From: Vesta saturnalis | Taxonomy: Eukaryota; Arthropoda; Insecta; Coleoptera; Lampyridae | Assembly (NCBI GenBank): GCA_036346205.1 | Contig: JARFJB010000534.1 | Span: forward strand, 3,918,501-3,982,500 | Length of the DNA: 64,000 nt | Direction of reading: 5' to 3' | Shown here: positions 26,292 through 40,564 of the stretch, in pieces | Layout: every line of letters begins with the position of its first letter | Position numbering within the stretch: position 1 is the first letter of the stretch | The notes under the pieces: model-generated | What the model was told of the DNA's origin: nothing | Seen by the model: only the letters and a program-made list of their open reading frames with translations | Database searches by the model: none | Made by a program: the position numbers and the translations under genes

Positions 26292-27357
26292 CGGCGTCTT
26301 AGGAGAAAATACCTCGACCATAAAAGAGGCGTTTAGATTTATAAACATATCCCAGGGGCTGTTAGAGTGTGGTTAGGTCAATACTTCACACATCCCCGAA
26401 GATGTCCGATTTTACCCGAACATTGACGAGCACGCTTGCGCACAAGACCAAAGGCTAGCTGCGTTCTGGCGTCTTAGGAGAAAATACCTCGACCATAAAA
26501 GAGGCGTTTAGATTTATAAACATTCCTCCAGGGGCTATGTTAGAGTGTGATTAGGTCAATACTTCAGACAAACCCGAAGATGTCCGATTCTACCCGAACA
26601 TTGACGAGCACGCTTGCGCACAAGACTAAAGGCTAGCTGCGTTCTGGCGTCTTAGGAGAAAATACCTCGACCATAAAAGAGGCGTTTAGATTTATAAACA
26701 TTCCTCCAGGGGCTATGTTAGAGTGTGATTAGGTCAATACTTCAGACAAACCCGAAGATGTCCGATTCTACCCGAACATCGACGAGCACGCTTGCGCACA
26801 AGACTAAAGGCTAGCTGCGTTCTGGCGTCTTAGGAGAAAATACCTCGACCATAAAAGAGGCGTTTAGATTTATAAACATGCCTCCAGGGGCTATGTTAGA
26901 GTGTGATTAGGTCAATACTTCAGACAAACCCGAAGATGTCCGATTCTACCCGAACATTGACGAGCACGCTTGCGCACAAGACTAAAGGCTAACTGCGTTC
27001 TGGCGTCTTAGGAGAAAATACCTCGACCATAAAAGAGGCGTTTAGATTTATAAACATGCCTCCAGGGGCTATGTTAGAGTGTGATTAGGTCAATACTTCA
27101 GACAAACCCGAAGATGTCCGATTCTACCCGAACATTGACGAGCACGCTTGCGCACAAGACTAAAGGCTAGCTGCGTTCTGGCGTCTTAGGAGAAAATCCC
27201 TCGACCATAAAAGAGGCGTTTAGATTTATAAACATGCCTCCAGGGGCTATGTTAGAGTGTGGTTAGGTCAATACTTCAGACAAACCCGAAGATGTCCGAT
27301 TCTACCCGAACATTGACGAGCACGCTTGCGCACAAAACCAAAGGCTAGCTGCGTTCT
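26292..27357. repeat. 178-bp satellite, six tandem copies
   Basis: Copies begin with GGCGTCTTAGGAGAAAAT at about 26293, 26468, 26646, 26824, 27002 and 27180. Spacing is 178 bp (the first is 175-176). Copies are nearly identical; differences are mostly single bases plus a few small indels in copy 1. Each unit contains TTATAAAC and CGCTTGCGC. The array ends in GCTAGCTGCGTTCT and passes straight into a coding frame. Confidence 0.97.
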
Positions 27358-27661
27358 CGTTTCTCGTGTGTTTCGCTCTTTAAAGTGTAACTGTCATCGA
27401 GTGAGCATTACTATAATGTATTCTCCTGTTTATGAGCCAACATCAGCGGACATTAGAGATTTTACTGACTTGTTAATAAACTATTACAACATAACCGTTC
27501 AAGATAATGATGAAGGCGATGGCGTGGTTGAGCTGGGCATATCTCACACCCAAGATGATGGTTCACAGAAGAGAGGGGAGTACCAACCTAGAAGTGAGAA
27601 TGATATTCTAGATGAGGTCGAATTTGAAGCTTATACAGCAGAAAAGGTTGTCAGGAGGTAA
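27326..27661 (+). CDS. Unrecognised ORF following the satellite array
   Basis: The frame starts inside the last satellite copy, but the likelier start is the ATG at 27416, giving MYSPVYEPTSADIRDFTDLL and an acidic middle (NDEGDGVVELG), 81 aa. After the stop another frame carries KPTLPAAASVAYRRWSIHGR and DKVISNIVMELGN (about 27685-27790), so an older, longer protein may have been frameshifted here. It may be a transposon-encoded protein; I do not recognise the family. Confidence 0.4.
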   Translation: MRTKPKASCVLVSRVFRSLKCNCHRVSITIMYSPVYEPTSADIRDFTDLLINYYNITVQDNDEGDGVVELGISHTQDDGSQKRGEYQPRSENDILDEVEFEAYTAEKVVRR

Positions 27662-27664
27662 GGT

Positions 27665-28890
27665 ATAGCTTAAATCTGCACAGAAAGCCTACGTTACCGG
27701 CTGCTGCTTCAGTAGCTTACAGAAGATGGTCAATTCATGGTAGATTTAAAGATAAAGTCATTTCCAACATAGTAATGGAGTTGGGAAACTAATATCTAAG
27801 TCACTTATACTTACCTGAATTAGGCAATGATCAAACAGACTTATTGGGGATAGAACTAAAGTTTTATAAACAAGTGGGTTTGATGTAAGAACGAGATATA
27901 GAAGATGTGAAGTATGGTTAGGGTTATCAGGGATACGTGTGTGTTTAGAAATCATTTGTGTGAGAACACACGAAATACCAAATGTTTCTGCACTATAACC
28001 AGCAGGATTAGTAGTAAACCAAAATTGATTTCAATTAGAGTTATGAATATTGAAATCTCGTAGAATTGAAGTATCCCAAGATGGAAACTGGGACAGAAGA
28101 GCAACTTTCAAACTAAGGTAATCGAAGGACTCTTGAAAGTTCTCACATTAGGAAACATATAAACACAACAGTAGAATTACACAAATTTAGGACCAGAATT
28201 ATTAAACCAAATCAATACGATTTTTACTCTCCAAAGATGAAATCCTCTTGCACGCGATGTTATTTCTAATGAAAAATTGCAAATCGGGCTAATCGGAGCA
28301 TTGAGAGGAGACTTGTATTTCAGAAAGAAAAAAATGTCAGGTTGGTGAGCAGAGTTAATGTTAGACCTGATACCGCGGATATTGTAATAATGAATCAGAA
28401 AGTGAGTACTTTCGATTACCGACGTTGCTTAGCCCCTGCCCTTCCGGACATCCAAACGAGGTAGGATTATAGGTACGGTATTTTTTACCTTAGAAACTGC
28501 AGCAATCTTTTTTTTAACTTTGGACTCTCGATCCCATAGGAAGACAGTCAGGACGAAAGGAAGAATAGGGTTAGAATAGATTAAGGATAAGGAAAAAGGT
28601 GACCAACAGCCCCTGCCGAGTTCTGAAAATCAATATTAAGAAGCCCATGGTAAGGGTGCTGCTACCCCCTCGATTGGCATGTGGTACACACGCCCCCAAC
28701 CTTGACTATGTGTTTTTGTAATATAATAGTGCAGGACGTATGGAGACAAAGACATTCTAATTGGGTGGAACTTTGAACTCGATGCTTAGCAGAACAACAT
28801 GAAGTCACATTTACTTACTGGTTTATGGCCTGAAAAACACTTGTGGGTACAACGTAAAATACACCTATAGCTTTGTGGCTGCTTTGCACG
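27665..28890. other. Degenerate region, possibly continuing the same element
   Basis: Scattered short open frames with stops; no recognised motif beyond those near 27700. Confidence 0.35.
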
Positions 28891-28897
28891 CAAGTGT

Positions 28898-29172
28898 ACA
28901 GTGCGTCCCATTTTTTACGGCTTTCCGAAATATGTCGGTAAAACTAACGATCCCGTTTTCATAATTGTTATATACTTCGTCTGCTGAGGTATAGGGAAAC
29001 ATTGTTTTTTACAATTTTGTAACTCCACCTGTATTCGGTTATTTTAAAAGCTATCGACAAGATAAAAATTTCAATCGATAGAACTTTTTCAGTAAATGTA
29101 GGTTATACTTTTTGAACTGCTTCCCGAATCCTATCCTTTTTATACCCACGTATGACCTTGCTTCCTTCCTGC

Positions 29173-29175
<3 letters not shown>
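28898..29175. mobile_element. Possible transposon end
   Basis: TACAGTGCGTCCC at about 28898 resembles the TA + CAGTGTGTCCC terminus at 19193. No matching inverted end was found; a TA microsatellite starts at 29176, which often marks TA-target element edges in this window. Confidence 0.3.

Positions 29176-29247
<72 letters not shown>
29176..29247. repeat. (TA)n microsatellite
   Basis: Uninterrupted TA dinucleotides. Confidence 0.97.
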
Positions 29248-29250
<3 letters not shown>

Positions 29251-32200
29251 ATGTATAAATAAAATTAAATTAAATATTCTTATTAACATTTCTCCCCAAG
29301 TTTGTGGTGCTATAAATTATTTGCGATGAGTATATAATTTAATATGCTATAATTGCGTAATAATACAAATTGTATCGTACTTTACTTTTAATAATTATTT
29401 TTAATTTTTACCACATTTGAATTATGAAATAATGAGATTGACGGTATTAGTAAATCGTAATGTATTTTACTACAACCTAGGCACGTTGTCCCGTCATCAA
29501 TTTAATATGATAATTTTTGTTAATTTTATTAAAATAATTTTCCTCGACTAGCATCTCTAGGAGATAGGGTGCAATATAGTTCAGTATAAAAAGAAAAACA
29601 TTAAACATTTATGTAAGGTACTTTTGTACAATAAATCAATTCAATCGTGATTTTAATTAAATCTGTAAATGTATAAATTTTACTTTTATTTAAACACCTT
29701 GTATCATCTGAAAATATATTACATATTGTGCGCATGTGAACTTCGTTGACCTTAATATATGTGATTGTGTAACATCATAACCAAACAATACTACTAATTT
29801 AATTTGGGCATTTTTTAAATAATATTGAATCAATATAAAATTAATAAATGGTTGTAGTGTTTCTAGACTAGTATATAATTCACTTGCATCCTTAACATGA
29901 ATACACATAAATGAATTTTAATAAAATTCAACGTAACCTTCAAATAAAATATGTAAGATTCATACACTTACGTCAGTGTTGCTTTCTTACAGCTAGTCCA
30001 ATTTCCAATTCAGGAATAATTCGAATTCCAATATTATTGATCCATCGGGGGAACATCTACATCATCGGCAAGTTGTGCATATGCTGCATCAATACTCGCG
30101 CCATAGGTGGATGGTCTATACAGCACCAATGTACATGTATACTGCATAAATATCTGCTTTGTCACTTTTCTGTAAGCTCTTTAATTTATTTATTATATTC
30201 ACAAATATAATAATTTACTTTCAGGTTTTTATGCCACAACGTTTATTAGCATTCTTGCAATTTCAATTTCAATTCGAATAATAATACCAAGGCAATTTGG
30301 TTAAAATAAATTTTAATTTTAACGAAATAATTGAAATACGCCGATTTACACATCACCCGGAATAATAATTACGCTAACCTTATTTTTATTAGAAATTTTG
30401 ATTTTCATTTGTTTAATAATATAATTTTTTTAAGGTTATACAAACCACATGAACGATGTTAAATTTTTAATCATGTACACTTCCAGTGACATGTTCACAC
30501 TTTAGAAAGTTACAAGATAAAATAAAAAAATTTCTGCCACTTCCTTATACAGCTTCTGAAAAACAACCCATCACCTTAACGAATATTGCCAATACAAACA
30601 TAAGACTGCTTAATTTTCATTGGCTAATCATTTTTCAGAAATTTACAAACTATTTTTAGTGATAACTTTCTTATACGTGGACAGATCTTAAAAATATAAT
30701 TATTTTTGAACTCTATGCAGAATTTCCTTTCCGCAGGTACCTCACACTTTCATGGTTCATGTTAATAAATCCCATCTCAAGCACTGCGTTAAAAATCATC
30801 ATAACCTGGTTTATCAATTTTTATGTTTAAATCACATCTATAATGTTAATTTAAGTTGCAACACTTCCTAATCACACTGTTAAGTAAGTTTATAACAATA
30901 TTTGCTTAATTTCACTTTTAAACTTAATGTGCTCTGTGAATCTTGTAAAAATTGTTCGAATTTCATAACTTTAACATGTCCTTTTCACTTCTTACGTTGA
31001 TTGATACAATTTAATATCTTTTTGTCTTAGAATGGAAGTTTTGAGTTAATTCGCACTTATGCATTATGCGCTTTACATATATGTTTATTCAAATTTGCCG
31101 TAATTAATTTATGTTTAATGTCTCTTTCAATCTGAGCTTATAACTCTCTATCTATGATTTTCAGCTTAATTAATATTGTAATACTAGCCGCCGTTTGAGA
31201 ACCCGCTACAGCTAACCGACACCAGACATCCAGATAAACGATGGTCTGTAGAGCCCGGAAGTTACCTCACATTTCCAGTACACACATCAGAATGTGCCAC
31301 GCTGTAAATCCTGGCGTCATCTTCTACAAACATATACACACATCAGAAGTTGCCACGTCACAACCATAACCATACACAAACCAGGACGGTGTCACGGCGG
31401 GATCTAACTCCCTGCAGTCATCTTCCATTTACTTCGGTTGCAAGAAGGGTAATCGCTCTAATTCTACCACCCCCTTGGAAGATGCCTCTAAACAGCATAG
31501 TACGGGTTAGTCCCAAATTCTATTAGACGTCTCTTGATTTAAACAACCAGCACACATTACACTAACACACCTTACAAAAAAAAATACCAAAAAGGACCCA
31601 GAGGTACTCGCAACAGCTAACGTTAATGCCAGAAGCTACTTCCGCATCCTAACCTGGAAGCGCCTGTTAAATTGCACCAACCGCAGTTAAAAACGATACA
31701 GACTGATTGAACACCGCATAGTTCCTAACGATCTCCCGCAACTCTAGGTAAAGGTATAAAGTTATTACTTTTTTAATCAAAAGAATAATCGTGTACATAA
31801 CAAAACATCATTTCCGTCCGAAACAATTGCATAATTGTTTAATATTTCGATTATGCCGTACTAAAAATCGCGTAAATCAACCACCTCAGTTTACTTCGTT
31901 CTTAACAATTAACAATAGGCCTGCGACGAATATGCAATCCCCTTTTTGTATTTAAATTAAATTCGAAATAAACAACGTTTATAATAACGTGCAAAATTGT
32001 GTAAACGATGTACGATTTAATAAATTAAAAGTGAATACGTGCGTAATAAATTCAATATTCCCTGCATTTAATAATTAGAGCAAATTTCGTCCATTTGTAC
32101 GTGTTTAAAAGTAATAGACACTGTGAGCGTTCTAAATTAATTAATCCTGATTATTTAGAAGATTGATAATTCATTGTAGTAAATAATCAATCTCGCACGA

Positions 32201-33451
32201 ACAAGTTGCATTCGGAAACGTATAAATATCAACCTGACCCTTTATCAAGAATTCCAAGTACTGGATGCACTCAGGCTGCAATCTAGAATAAGAATAGTCA
32301 TGCGCACCAATGTTACTTTAACTCACCGATTTTTATGAGGAACTGAACTACTCGAAACGCCAGCGCGGACGTTAACTTATACTCCTTTAGGAAATTAAAA
32401 TTCTCTCTATTTTAATTAACTTAAGTAGTGAATTGTTGTCAACCTGCCGTTAGTTGTTCAGTTGCATGAAACTTTAATTAACGAAGTGGTACACCGTAAT
32501 TAGCCAGCTGAGTTACCCATATGGATTTTCCCATCTGGTGTAAGGCATGTTCTAATAACCGAATCGAGCGAAGTATTACACTTGACTTTCAAAGGCTGTT
32601 TCTCCACATCTATTACACACACGGTTGACTACGTCTTTGATGAGACCAAAAATAAAGTGTGAAAATAAATAATTATACATTACTTCGCAACGGAACAGGC
32701 AATGTTTACTGAGATGTGAGTAAATGTAATTAGTACAAACGCAATGACGAAATGAGGGACGCTTTTCAATCTTAATTTCTTTTTTTATTAATCATGAAGA
32801 ATACTGTAGTTTATAACCAAATGGTTTTAGGCCAATAATGTGGTCCTGAATCATTTATATCATCGTTTATCGTTTGTTCGGTAAATGGTAGAGTGCCAAA
32901 TGTAACCTTTTACGCTCTAGCAAAAGTTTTAAAACTCACAGCTCTGGTTTTAGTTTTAAATGCCAGTCTTTGACTAACTTATAATCCAGTATAATCAACT
33001 ATACTAATTGGGAAGATCATCAGCTATAAAAGTTGTTCGAATGAATTAATAGTATTTTGTAAATGTTGATTCCAAGAATTTCTTCATGGCAGTAAACAAA
33101 TTTTTGTTATGTAAGCGGTAACATCCAGAATTAATTGCGTAGTAATATTGAAGATAAAAGAAAAAGAAAGCAATCAGAAGAAAAATGAACAGTCCCCCAA
33201 TATTACCAGCACTCACTGTTTCACAGATTTTGTTGTATTTACATACCAATTGATCAAAAAAATTTGTAACAACTCGCTTTATCTAAAATATTAATGTTGA
33301 CATGTATCATATAAACCTATATTAATTTTGCGTAGCTTATCTCTCTAATTATGCTTAACGATGCATAAACCTAACATACATAAATCAAAAACTAATTTTA
33401 TTCTCATGTATTACACCTCAAATTAACAAGCGTTTAGTGTACCGATGTAAA
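29248..33451. other. AT-rich intergenic upstream of the cadherin-like gene
   Basis: No recognised gene. A short motif (ACACACATCAGAA and TGCCACG) occurs twice at about 31280 and 31340. A 67-aa minus-strand frame (33046-33249) has one strong hydrophobic segment but no recognised family; it could be an exon of an undetected gene or chance. Confidence 0.45.
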
Positions 33452-36400
33452 ATGAAAGTTTATTTGTACTTTAGTATTGCTACACTCTCAATATGGACAA
33501 CATTTGCAGGTAAATAACACATTTACTATTAGTAAATTTTGAAAAAACTTTACAGGTGATTGTAAAATTGACAACATTGGTAAGCACGGGTGGATATCAA
33601 CATATAGGAATGTACCAATAAATGACAACGAGAAGGATTTATTTAAACATTTTCATGTTCATAATGTTGCTTATGTGCAGATAGGGGGCATTTACAGAAA
33701 ATATGCTAATGCCACTTTAGAAGGAACTAGCCTAATTATTTATCCAAGCTGTAAGTTTAACAATTTTGAACAAGAATTGCCTCACTCACCTAGTCCTGAA
33801 ATCTTTTTTGACATATTTTTAACTTGCAAGAAAAGAAAACGAAAACTGGTGAGTTAATCTTACAACTAGAAAGAAAAATGAGATTCATTTTTAGACATTT
33901 TTTCAACCGATCAATGATCTTAACACTTACAGCCCTAAATTTACAAAATCGGTTTACGTATTAACAGTCCCAATGCCCTTACCAGGCAATCTAAGTTTGG
34001 AAACATTTGGTGATCAAATTGAAGCATGTGATTCTGATGTTTCTAATACACGTTTGAAATTTGATATAAAAGCTTCTGATTATTTATCGATTAGTTGGTT
34101 AGCAGCAACTGATAGGAGTTTGAAGTGTCATCGGGCAGTTATTAAAGTGAAGAAGTGGTTCCGTATAATGAATGACCGAAATTTTGACATAACGGTTACG
34201 GTAATTTTGTTTTAGTTTTACTGGATAATAACTTGTCTTCGTAGGATATGGGAAAGCCATCCAAAAGTGACAAAGCCTTACTACGATTGGAGATTAATAA
34301 GGAGAATGTTTTGCCATTGTCGCCCCAATTTGAGTTTTCTTACTATGATGTCAAATATGCTAATGACAACTTAAGTGTTGCTAAAACTATACGAATATTG
34401 AATTGGCATCCTACAATTCAGTTGCTTCTACCAAAAGGTACGTGTTACATAGTTTATTACTAACACCATTATTCAAAATTGGCATACGTTTTGCCACATG
34501 CTCCATATATGAAACCTATCACCACCGCTTCAGTAACATGCGCTTGTTCTTCTATTCTACCCTCAATTCGCATTTGAGATCAAAACGGGAAAGGGAACAA
34601 TTGTCTTGGATTTTTTCGTTTGTCTATGCGTCTGTTTAAATACATACTACTCCTACAGTTTAACTCTTTTTCGTGCATTTTAATTTATCACCTTTGTTTG
34701 TTATTTTTTTATTCTAAAATTGATTTAAACTTTATTGGTTATTTAATCACACTCTACTTGATGGTGTTCTGCGTAATTCTTGGTCACACTTATTTAAATT
34801 GTATTTTTAATAACTCACTTATTGTCATTGCCATTAAAATGTGTATAGCCTTTTCTTTTCCATCGAGCATTTACCTTCAGCCCCATAGGAATTCATTACT
34901 CCTTTGATAGCTGATGCCATATTATTTTTTGTAGTAGATTATACTACGCTAGTAAAAAAAAGACGTTGTTACTACAAGGCTCATGCATCCTGAAATTACA
35001 AACAAAACAAGAAATATAAATAAGTTGATTCGCTAAATAATTTTACCACTGTGAGTTAGGCGGAAACGCACAAACTTATAGTCAATTTCGGAATAATACG
35101 CCTATAAGTTCTATTAACACACCTATATTACAATTAAGATTTCTTAAATAATTGGTTTCCATATAAAGTTCATAGTTAAATTTTATACGTAAAATACTTA
35201 CTTAAAATGTCTAATTTTAATTTTTATTGAACCTTGCAAGATCTATATAATAATTTGGCGAATTACTGCAACCCAAATCTAAAATAATAATATACCTTAA
35301 GTATTGTCGCAATTCGAGATAAAAATGAACATTTAATATAAACTCGTCAAACTTTTAAAGCATAATACAAGTACGTAACAGAAATGTAATAATAATAAAT
35401 AAGGACAGGTTGAAAAACGCTCCTGTAAATAGAATTTCTTTTAACAATGAAAATACATTAACACGTCTGATGGACACTGGCTAAAATTACAAAAGATCAG
35501 TAAAATACACACAACTAGATTACCTCAACTCTGCAGTTATAAACAGATTCCTTTCCTTGCCACAGTCACAGGGCACGGGAATGGTGTAAATCATCCTTGT
35601 AGTTGGTCAAGAACAATAATCGGCTGGAATCTTCAATTCTTTCTTTATATACGACCCCAACAGTGAACGTAATCATTCAATCACGACAGAAGAGTTACAC
35701 TTCTCCAGTATACACCAGCAAACCAACAACAAAATATTTAATTCTAGATCAGGTGTCACAGGCTTTATTTACGGCGTCACTTGGTTTATTAAGACGAATC
35801 CAACTACTTAAATGTACGTAAATATTCTTTATATACAAGGTACTTTAGGCAAATTTTATACATAAGCAACGATTGTTAATTCTTAAACAGCTGTGAGTGC
35901 AGTATTATTAACAGCAGTTCGGTGCCAAGTTTTTCAAAAAGCAAAATAACCCAAGCACTACACATACAAATACGCTTGTAAACTAATCCACGATATAAGG
36001 AGATAAACACTTTCTCTTCTCGATGGAAACGACAACGTTAATAATAATTGACGAAACACAAACATAAAAATTTCCCCGGAGCGATTGAAGTCTAACTATA
36101 AATACACAATTGGTAGGTAACTTCCTTTACGACATCTTCAGGAAATCCCCGAGTAACTAGCAGATCCTTGCGCGCACTCTTACAAGAAACTCAGTAACCT
36201 CACAAAAAACCTCCTGCTCCACTATAACAACAACGGCGCGTTGTATCTAACCACCCAAAATGCAAACTCAACATATCCAACAAAAATTTACTCAAAGAAG
36301 CTGTACATGTGCAATCTGGAACGACTGATTGACTAGAATGATCATAAAACTCAATTCTCTTCTTTGCACATAACCAAACACTTCTCAGCAGGATCCAATT

Positions 36401-39400
36401 TCCGAGATAAACCTTCCAGAAGTTTACATGAATAATATCACTTATTAACAAATTGGTAGTATATTAAATACGTACAATCAAACGCTCTACAAAATTCACA
36501 ATAACATGCTCATTAAGCTCGTATGCCGGTAGTTATTGACAAACAATCTATAATACAGTCCCGCAAAGACAACAACTATATGAGTACATTTCTTAAATTC
36601 TTTATAGCAATGATCACAAATTTGATTCTCAAGAACAATTTCATTTCCTTTTATCCAAGACCAAAATAATTAAGATAGTATTCGCGGAAAGATGATGTTT
36701 TTCTAAACATCATTTACAACACCAAATTATTAATATCCGAACAAAATTCCAAGCTAAATCTAGCCAAACGATGTAATTTTGTTGATTTTAAATCCGTGGA
36801 ACGCTGTTACTCCCAAGTTTTAGTTAAGGTCCATTACTAGATAGATGTTTAAAACGGAACTGACATAATTAAAAAATAATAACGTTTGTTTCTTGTTTTG
36901 TACTTTTTCTAGAATAGTCAAACTAACCAGAGATGTACAGAGTTTCATATTTCATTGAAACAATGCAAAATGTTGAAGTTCAAATGATTAACATTTTATA
37001 ATTTGGTACTTAGAAATTACTGGATATTGTACAAACTATACCTTAAACACGAAGCGTAACATAGTTGCTATTACAGGTTTTCCTCTATGCGTACATACTT
37101 CTCCATAATATTCAATTCATAACAGAAATAACGTTTAATCGTCTACTTTATAATACGACCCTGATTCACCTGCTCAATTATATCAGTACGTAGAATAACT
37201 AAATCAAGCTTGATACTAAATATACGTCGACATTGATTAATGGAGAGCATTTTTTAAGACGTTGATTCTTTAGGAAGTAAAACCGTTTTCTATCGCGGAT
37301 CCTCAGAATTTAATACGAAACCTTCTGTATACATTATTAAATATGTCAATACAGCTACATTGTGAAATAAATACAATCCGACATTTATTAAGGAAACATG
37401 TATATATATGCAGAAACCATACGTTTTTCGCATACCAATTTGGTAGACATTAAATTCACATATCATTTTTTTACACAAATTGCAGCAAAAGAGACGAGCC
37501 CAAACGAGACAGGATGAGACGAGACGAGGGAGCATGGGACCAGAAGGAAACCAAACGATACGAAGCGATACGAGGCGATACGAGACGATACGAGACGATA
37601 CGAGACGATACGAGACGATACGAGACGATACGAGACGGTACGAGACGATACGAGACGATACGAGACGATACGAGACGATACGAGACGATACGAGACGATG
37701 CGAGACGATACGAGACGAAACGAGACGATACGAAACGATACGAGACGATACGAGACGATACGAGACGACGCGAGACGACGCGAGACGATGCGAGATGATG
37801 CGAGACGAAGCGAGACGATACGAGACGATACGAGACGATACGAAACGATACGAGACGATACGAGACGATACGAGACGATACGAGACGATACGAGAGGATA
37901 CGAGTCGATACGAGACGATACGAGAGGATACGAGACGATACGAGACGATACGAGACGATACGAGACGACACGAGACGACACGAGACGACACGAGACGACA
38001 CGAGACGACACGAGACGACACGAGACGAAACGATACGAAACGATACGAAACGATACGAAACGATACGAAACGATACGAAACGATACGAAACGATACGAAA
38101 CGATACGAAACGATACGAAGCGATACGAAACGACGCGAAACGACGTGAAACGATGCGAAACGATGCGAAACGATGCGAAACGATGCGAAACGATACGAAA
38201 CGATGCGAAACGATGCGAAACGATGCGAAACGATACGAAACGATACGAAACGATACGAAATGATAGAAATGATACGAATGATACGAAATGATACGAAATG
38301 ATATGAAATGATACGAAATGATAGAAATGATACGAAATGATAGAAATGATACGAAATGATACGAAATGATACGAAATGATACGAAATGATACGAAATGAT
38401 ACGAAATGATACGAAACGATACGAAACGATACGAAACGATACGAAACGATACGAAACGATACGAAACGATACGAAACGATACGAAACGATACGAAACGAT
38501 ACGAAACGATACGAAACGATACGAAACGATACGAAACGATACGAAACGATACGAAACGATACGAAACGATACGAAGCGTAGCGAAATGAACCGAAGTGAA
38601 ACGATGCGAACCCAACAAAGCGTACCAAAACAAAGCGACTCGAAACGAAACGAAGCGGAGCGAAACGAAGAGAAAACGACTAGTTCCACTATGACGTTGT
38701 CCTTCGTTGCTACAACAAATCATTCTTTTGCTTCTTGTCCCTTCTTTATACAAAATTAACTAAACTAGTGTGGTAAAGTATTTTGATATTATCCAATCAT
38801 GTTCCTACGCTCACGCTTGTTTGGTAAATGGAAACAGAAATGTCAAGCAACTCTATGCGCATCAACCAGCAGTACTTATTAGCACTACTCGTCTCTAGAA
38901 TTTTAACCTACTAAAGGAATTCCACCTTTAGTAAGGGATCTTTAACGTGTAAATCATCGTATTGCCACGGGACCTAGAGTATTACTTCCTGTCCGAGAAG
39001 GAGTGCTTTGGTTTTTCTCCGTTTTTTTTTTATAAAAATGGTTACCTCGACCAGGTATGAACCCGCTCGGGTTAAAAGCAAGCACTCTACCCATTCCACC
39101 ACAAAGGCAACTTCATATGCTTTTGCTGTCAAAACTGTTTAGGTTTATATTTTACTATACGAATTTCGTTATGATCCCAATAACCTCGATTCTCATTGGT
39201 ACATTAGTATAATGGCTTGCGTCATTTGTGGGAATGAGATCATATAGTGAGAAGGTTTTGTTCATGTGTTGATAGAAATAATCACACCCCTTCATGTTAT
39301 TATAAGGGTATAGAAATCTGCATCATATAGAGTCGCCCAAATAGAATCAAGTTTACAACACGAGTTGTTTCTGGTAATCCTGTTTGAATAATTTTCGCTC

Positions 39401-39666
39401 AATGTTTAAACTAATAACGACAGCTGTGAAAGCTAACATCAATTGTTTACAACAACCAACGGATTGAAGCGTATCACTGAAACTGTCTTATAAAATGTCA
39501 CCATGGTTTTTGGAAGACTTACAAAATCAATAAGAATTTACTATAAGAAAAATGAAGACGATAGAGTAGAAAAAACACGAATATAAACAATCACTAAAAC
39601 CAGTTAAAGTAGGAATTGGTGATGGAGCTGGTGTGAAACTCTCAGAAATAGCTGAATCAAATTATT

Positions 39667-39730
<64 letters not shown>

Positions 39731-40494
39731 ATAATCAGTTACGTACTTGTCGTGTGCAACGTTAGTAACATGCGGGCCTCATAATAATAGTACACATAGA
39801 ACTGTTACCATGTAAGTTAACACAATATCCTGTTAAGAAATTATATACACATTAAGTTTCTGTCGAACGGAATTCATAGCTCAGTCGACAGAGCACTCGT
39901 CTAGTCAACGAGAGGACATGGTTTTGAATCCCATTCGGGGGAATTCTTTTATGTACTTATAGAAAATTTTTCAATTTTATGTTTTATAAAAGTCATGAAT
40001 GCTAATTCAATAAAATGACCAAGAATTACTATTTTGAATGTGCTTATAGCAATTATTATTAAAATAATCAATTACGTACTTGTCGTGTGTGCAGCATTAG
40101 CGATATGCGGGCCACATAATAATAATACACATAATAACTGTTACATGTATGTTAACACAATATCCTGTTGTTAATAAATTATGTACATATTAAGTTTCTG
40201 TGAAATGGAAGTCATAACCACCTATAGCTCAGTTGGTAGATCGGTCGTTGTGTTAAATTAATGTTTCGGGTGCTGGCCTGTGTTGGTGTTGTACTAGTCT
40301 CTAAGAGACCTTTTACTCGATGTTTCGGCAAGATTCCACTTGCCATCTTCAGGATTTGTTTAACTTTCGGCTGCTGTTTCGTGTTACTTATATTGAACTG
40401 ACTCATTTTGGTTGAGGTTCCGTGCTTCAGTATATATCGGACAATAAAATAGCAGCCGACAGTGAAATGTATCCTGAAGATGGCAAGTGGAATC

Positions 40495-40564
<70 letters not shown>

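Noticed and set aside
26292..27357. 178-bp direct repeats as a CRISPR array
   Set aside because: Whole units are tandem with no unique spacers, and this is eukaryotic DNA.
33046..33249. Minus-strand 67-aa frame with a hydrophobic segment as a membrane-protein gene
   Set aside because: No start context, neighbouring exon or recognisable family; hydrophobic frames are common in AT-rich DNA.
37290..38759. 487-codon and other long open frames over the minisatellite
   Set aside because: The frames are open only because the 10-bp unit has no stops; overlapping frames on both strands are equally long, and the flanks show no gene.
39041..39946. Functional tRNA genes in the cadherin intron
   Set aside because: Both candidates fail in T-arm pairing or acceptor spacing, so they are listed only as tRNA-like relics.
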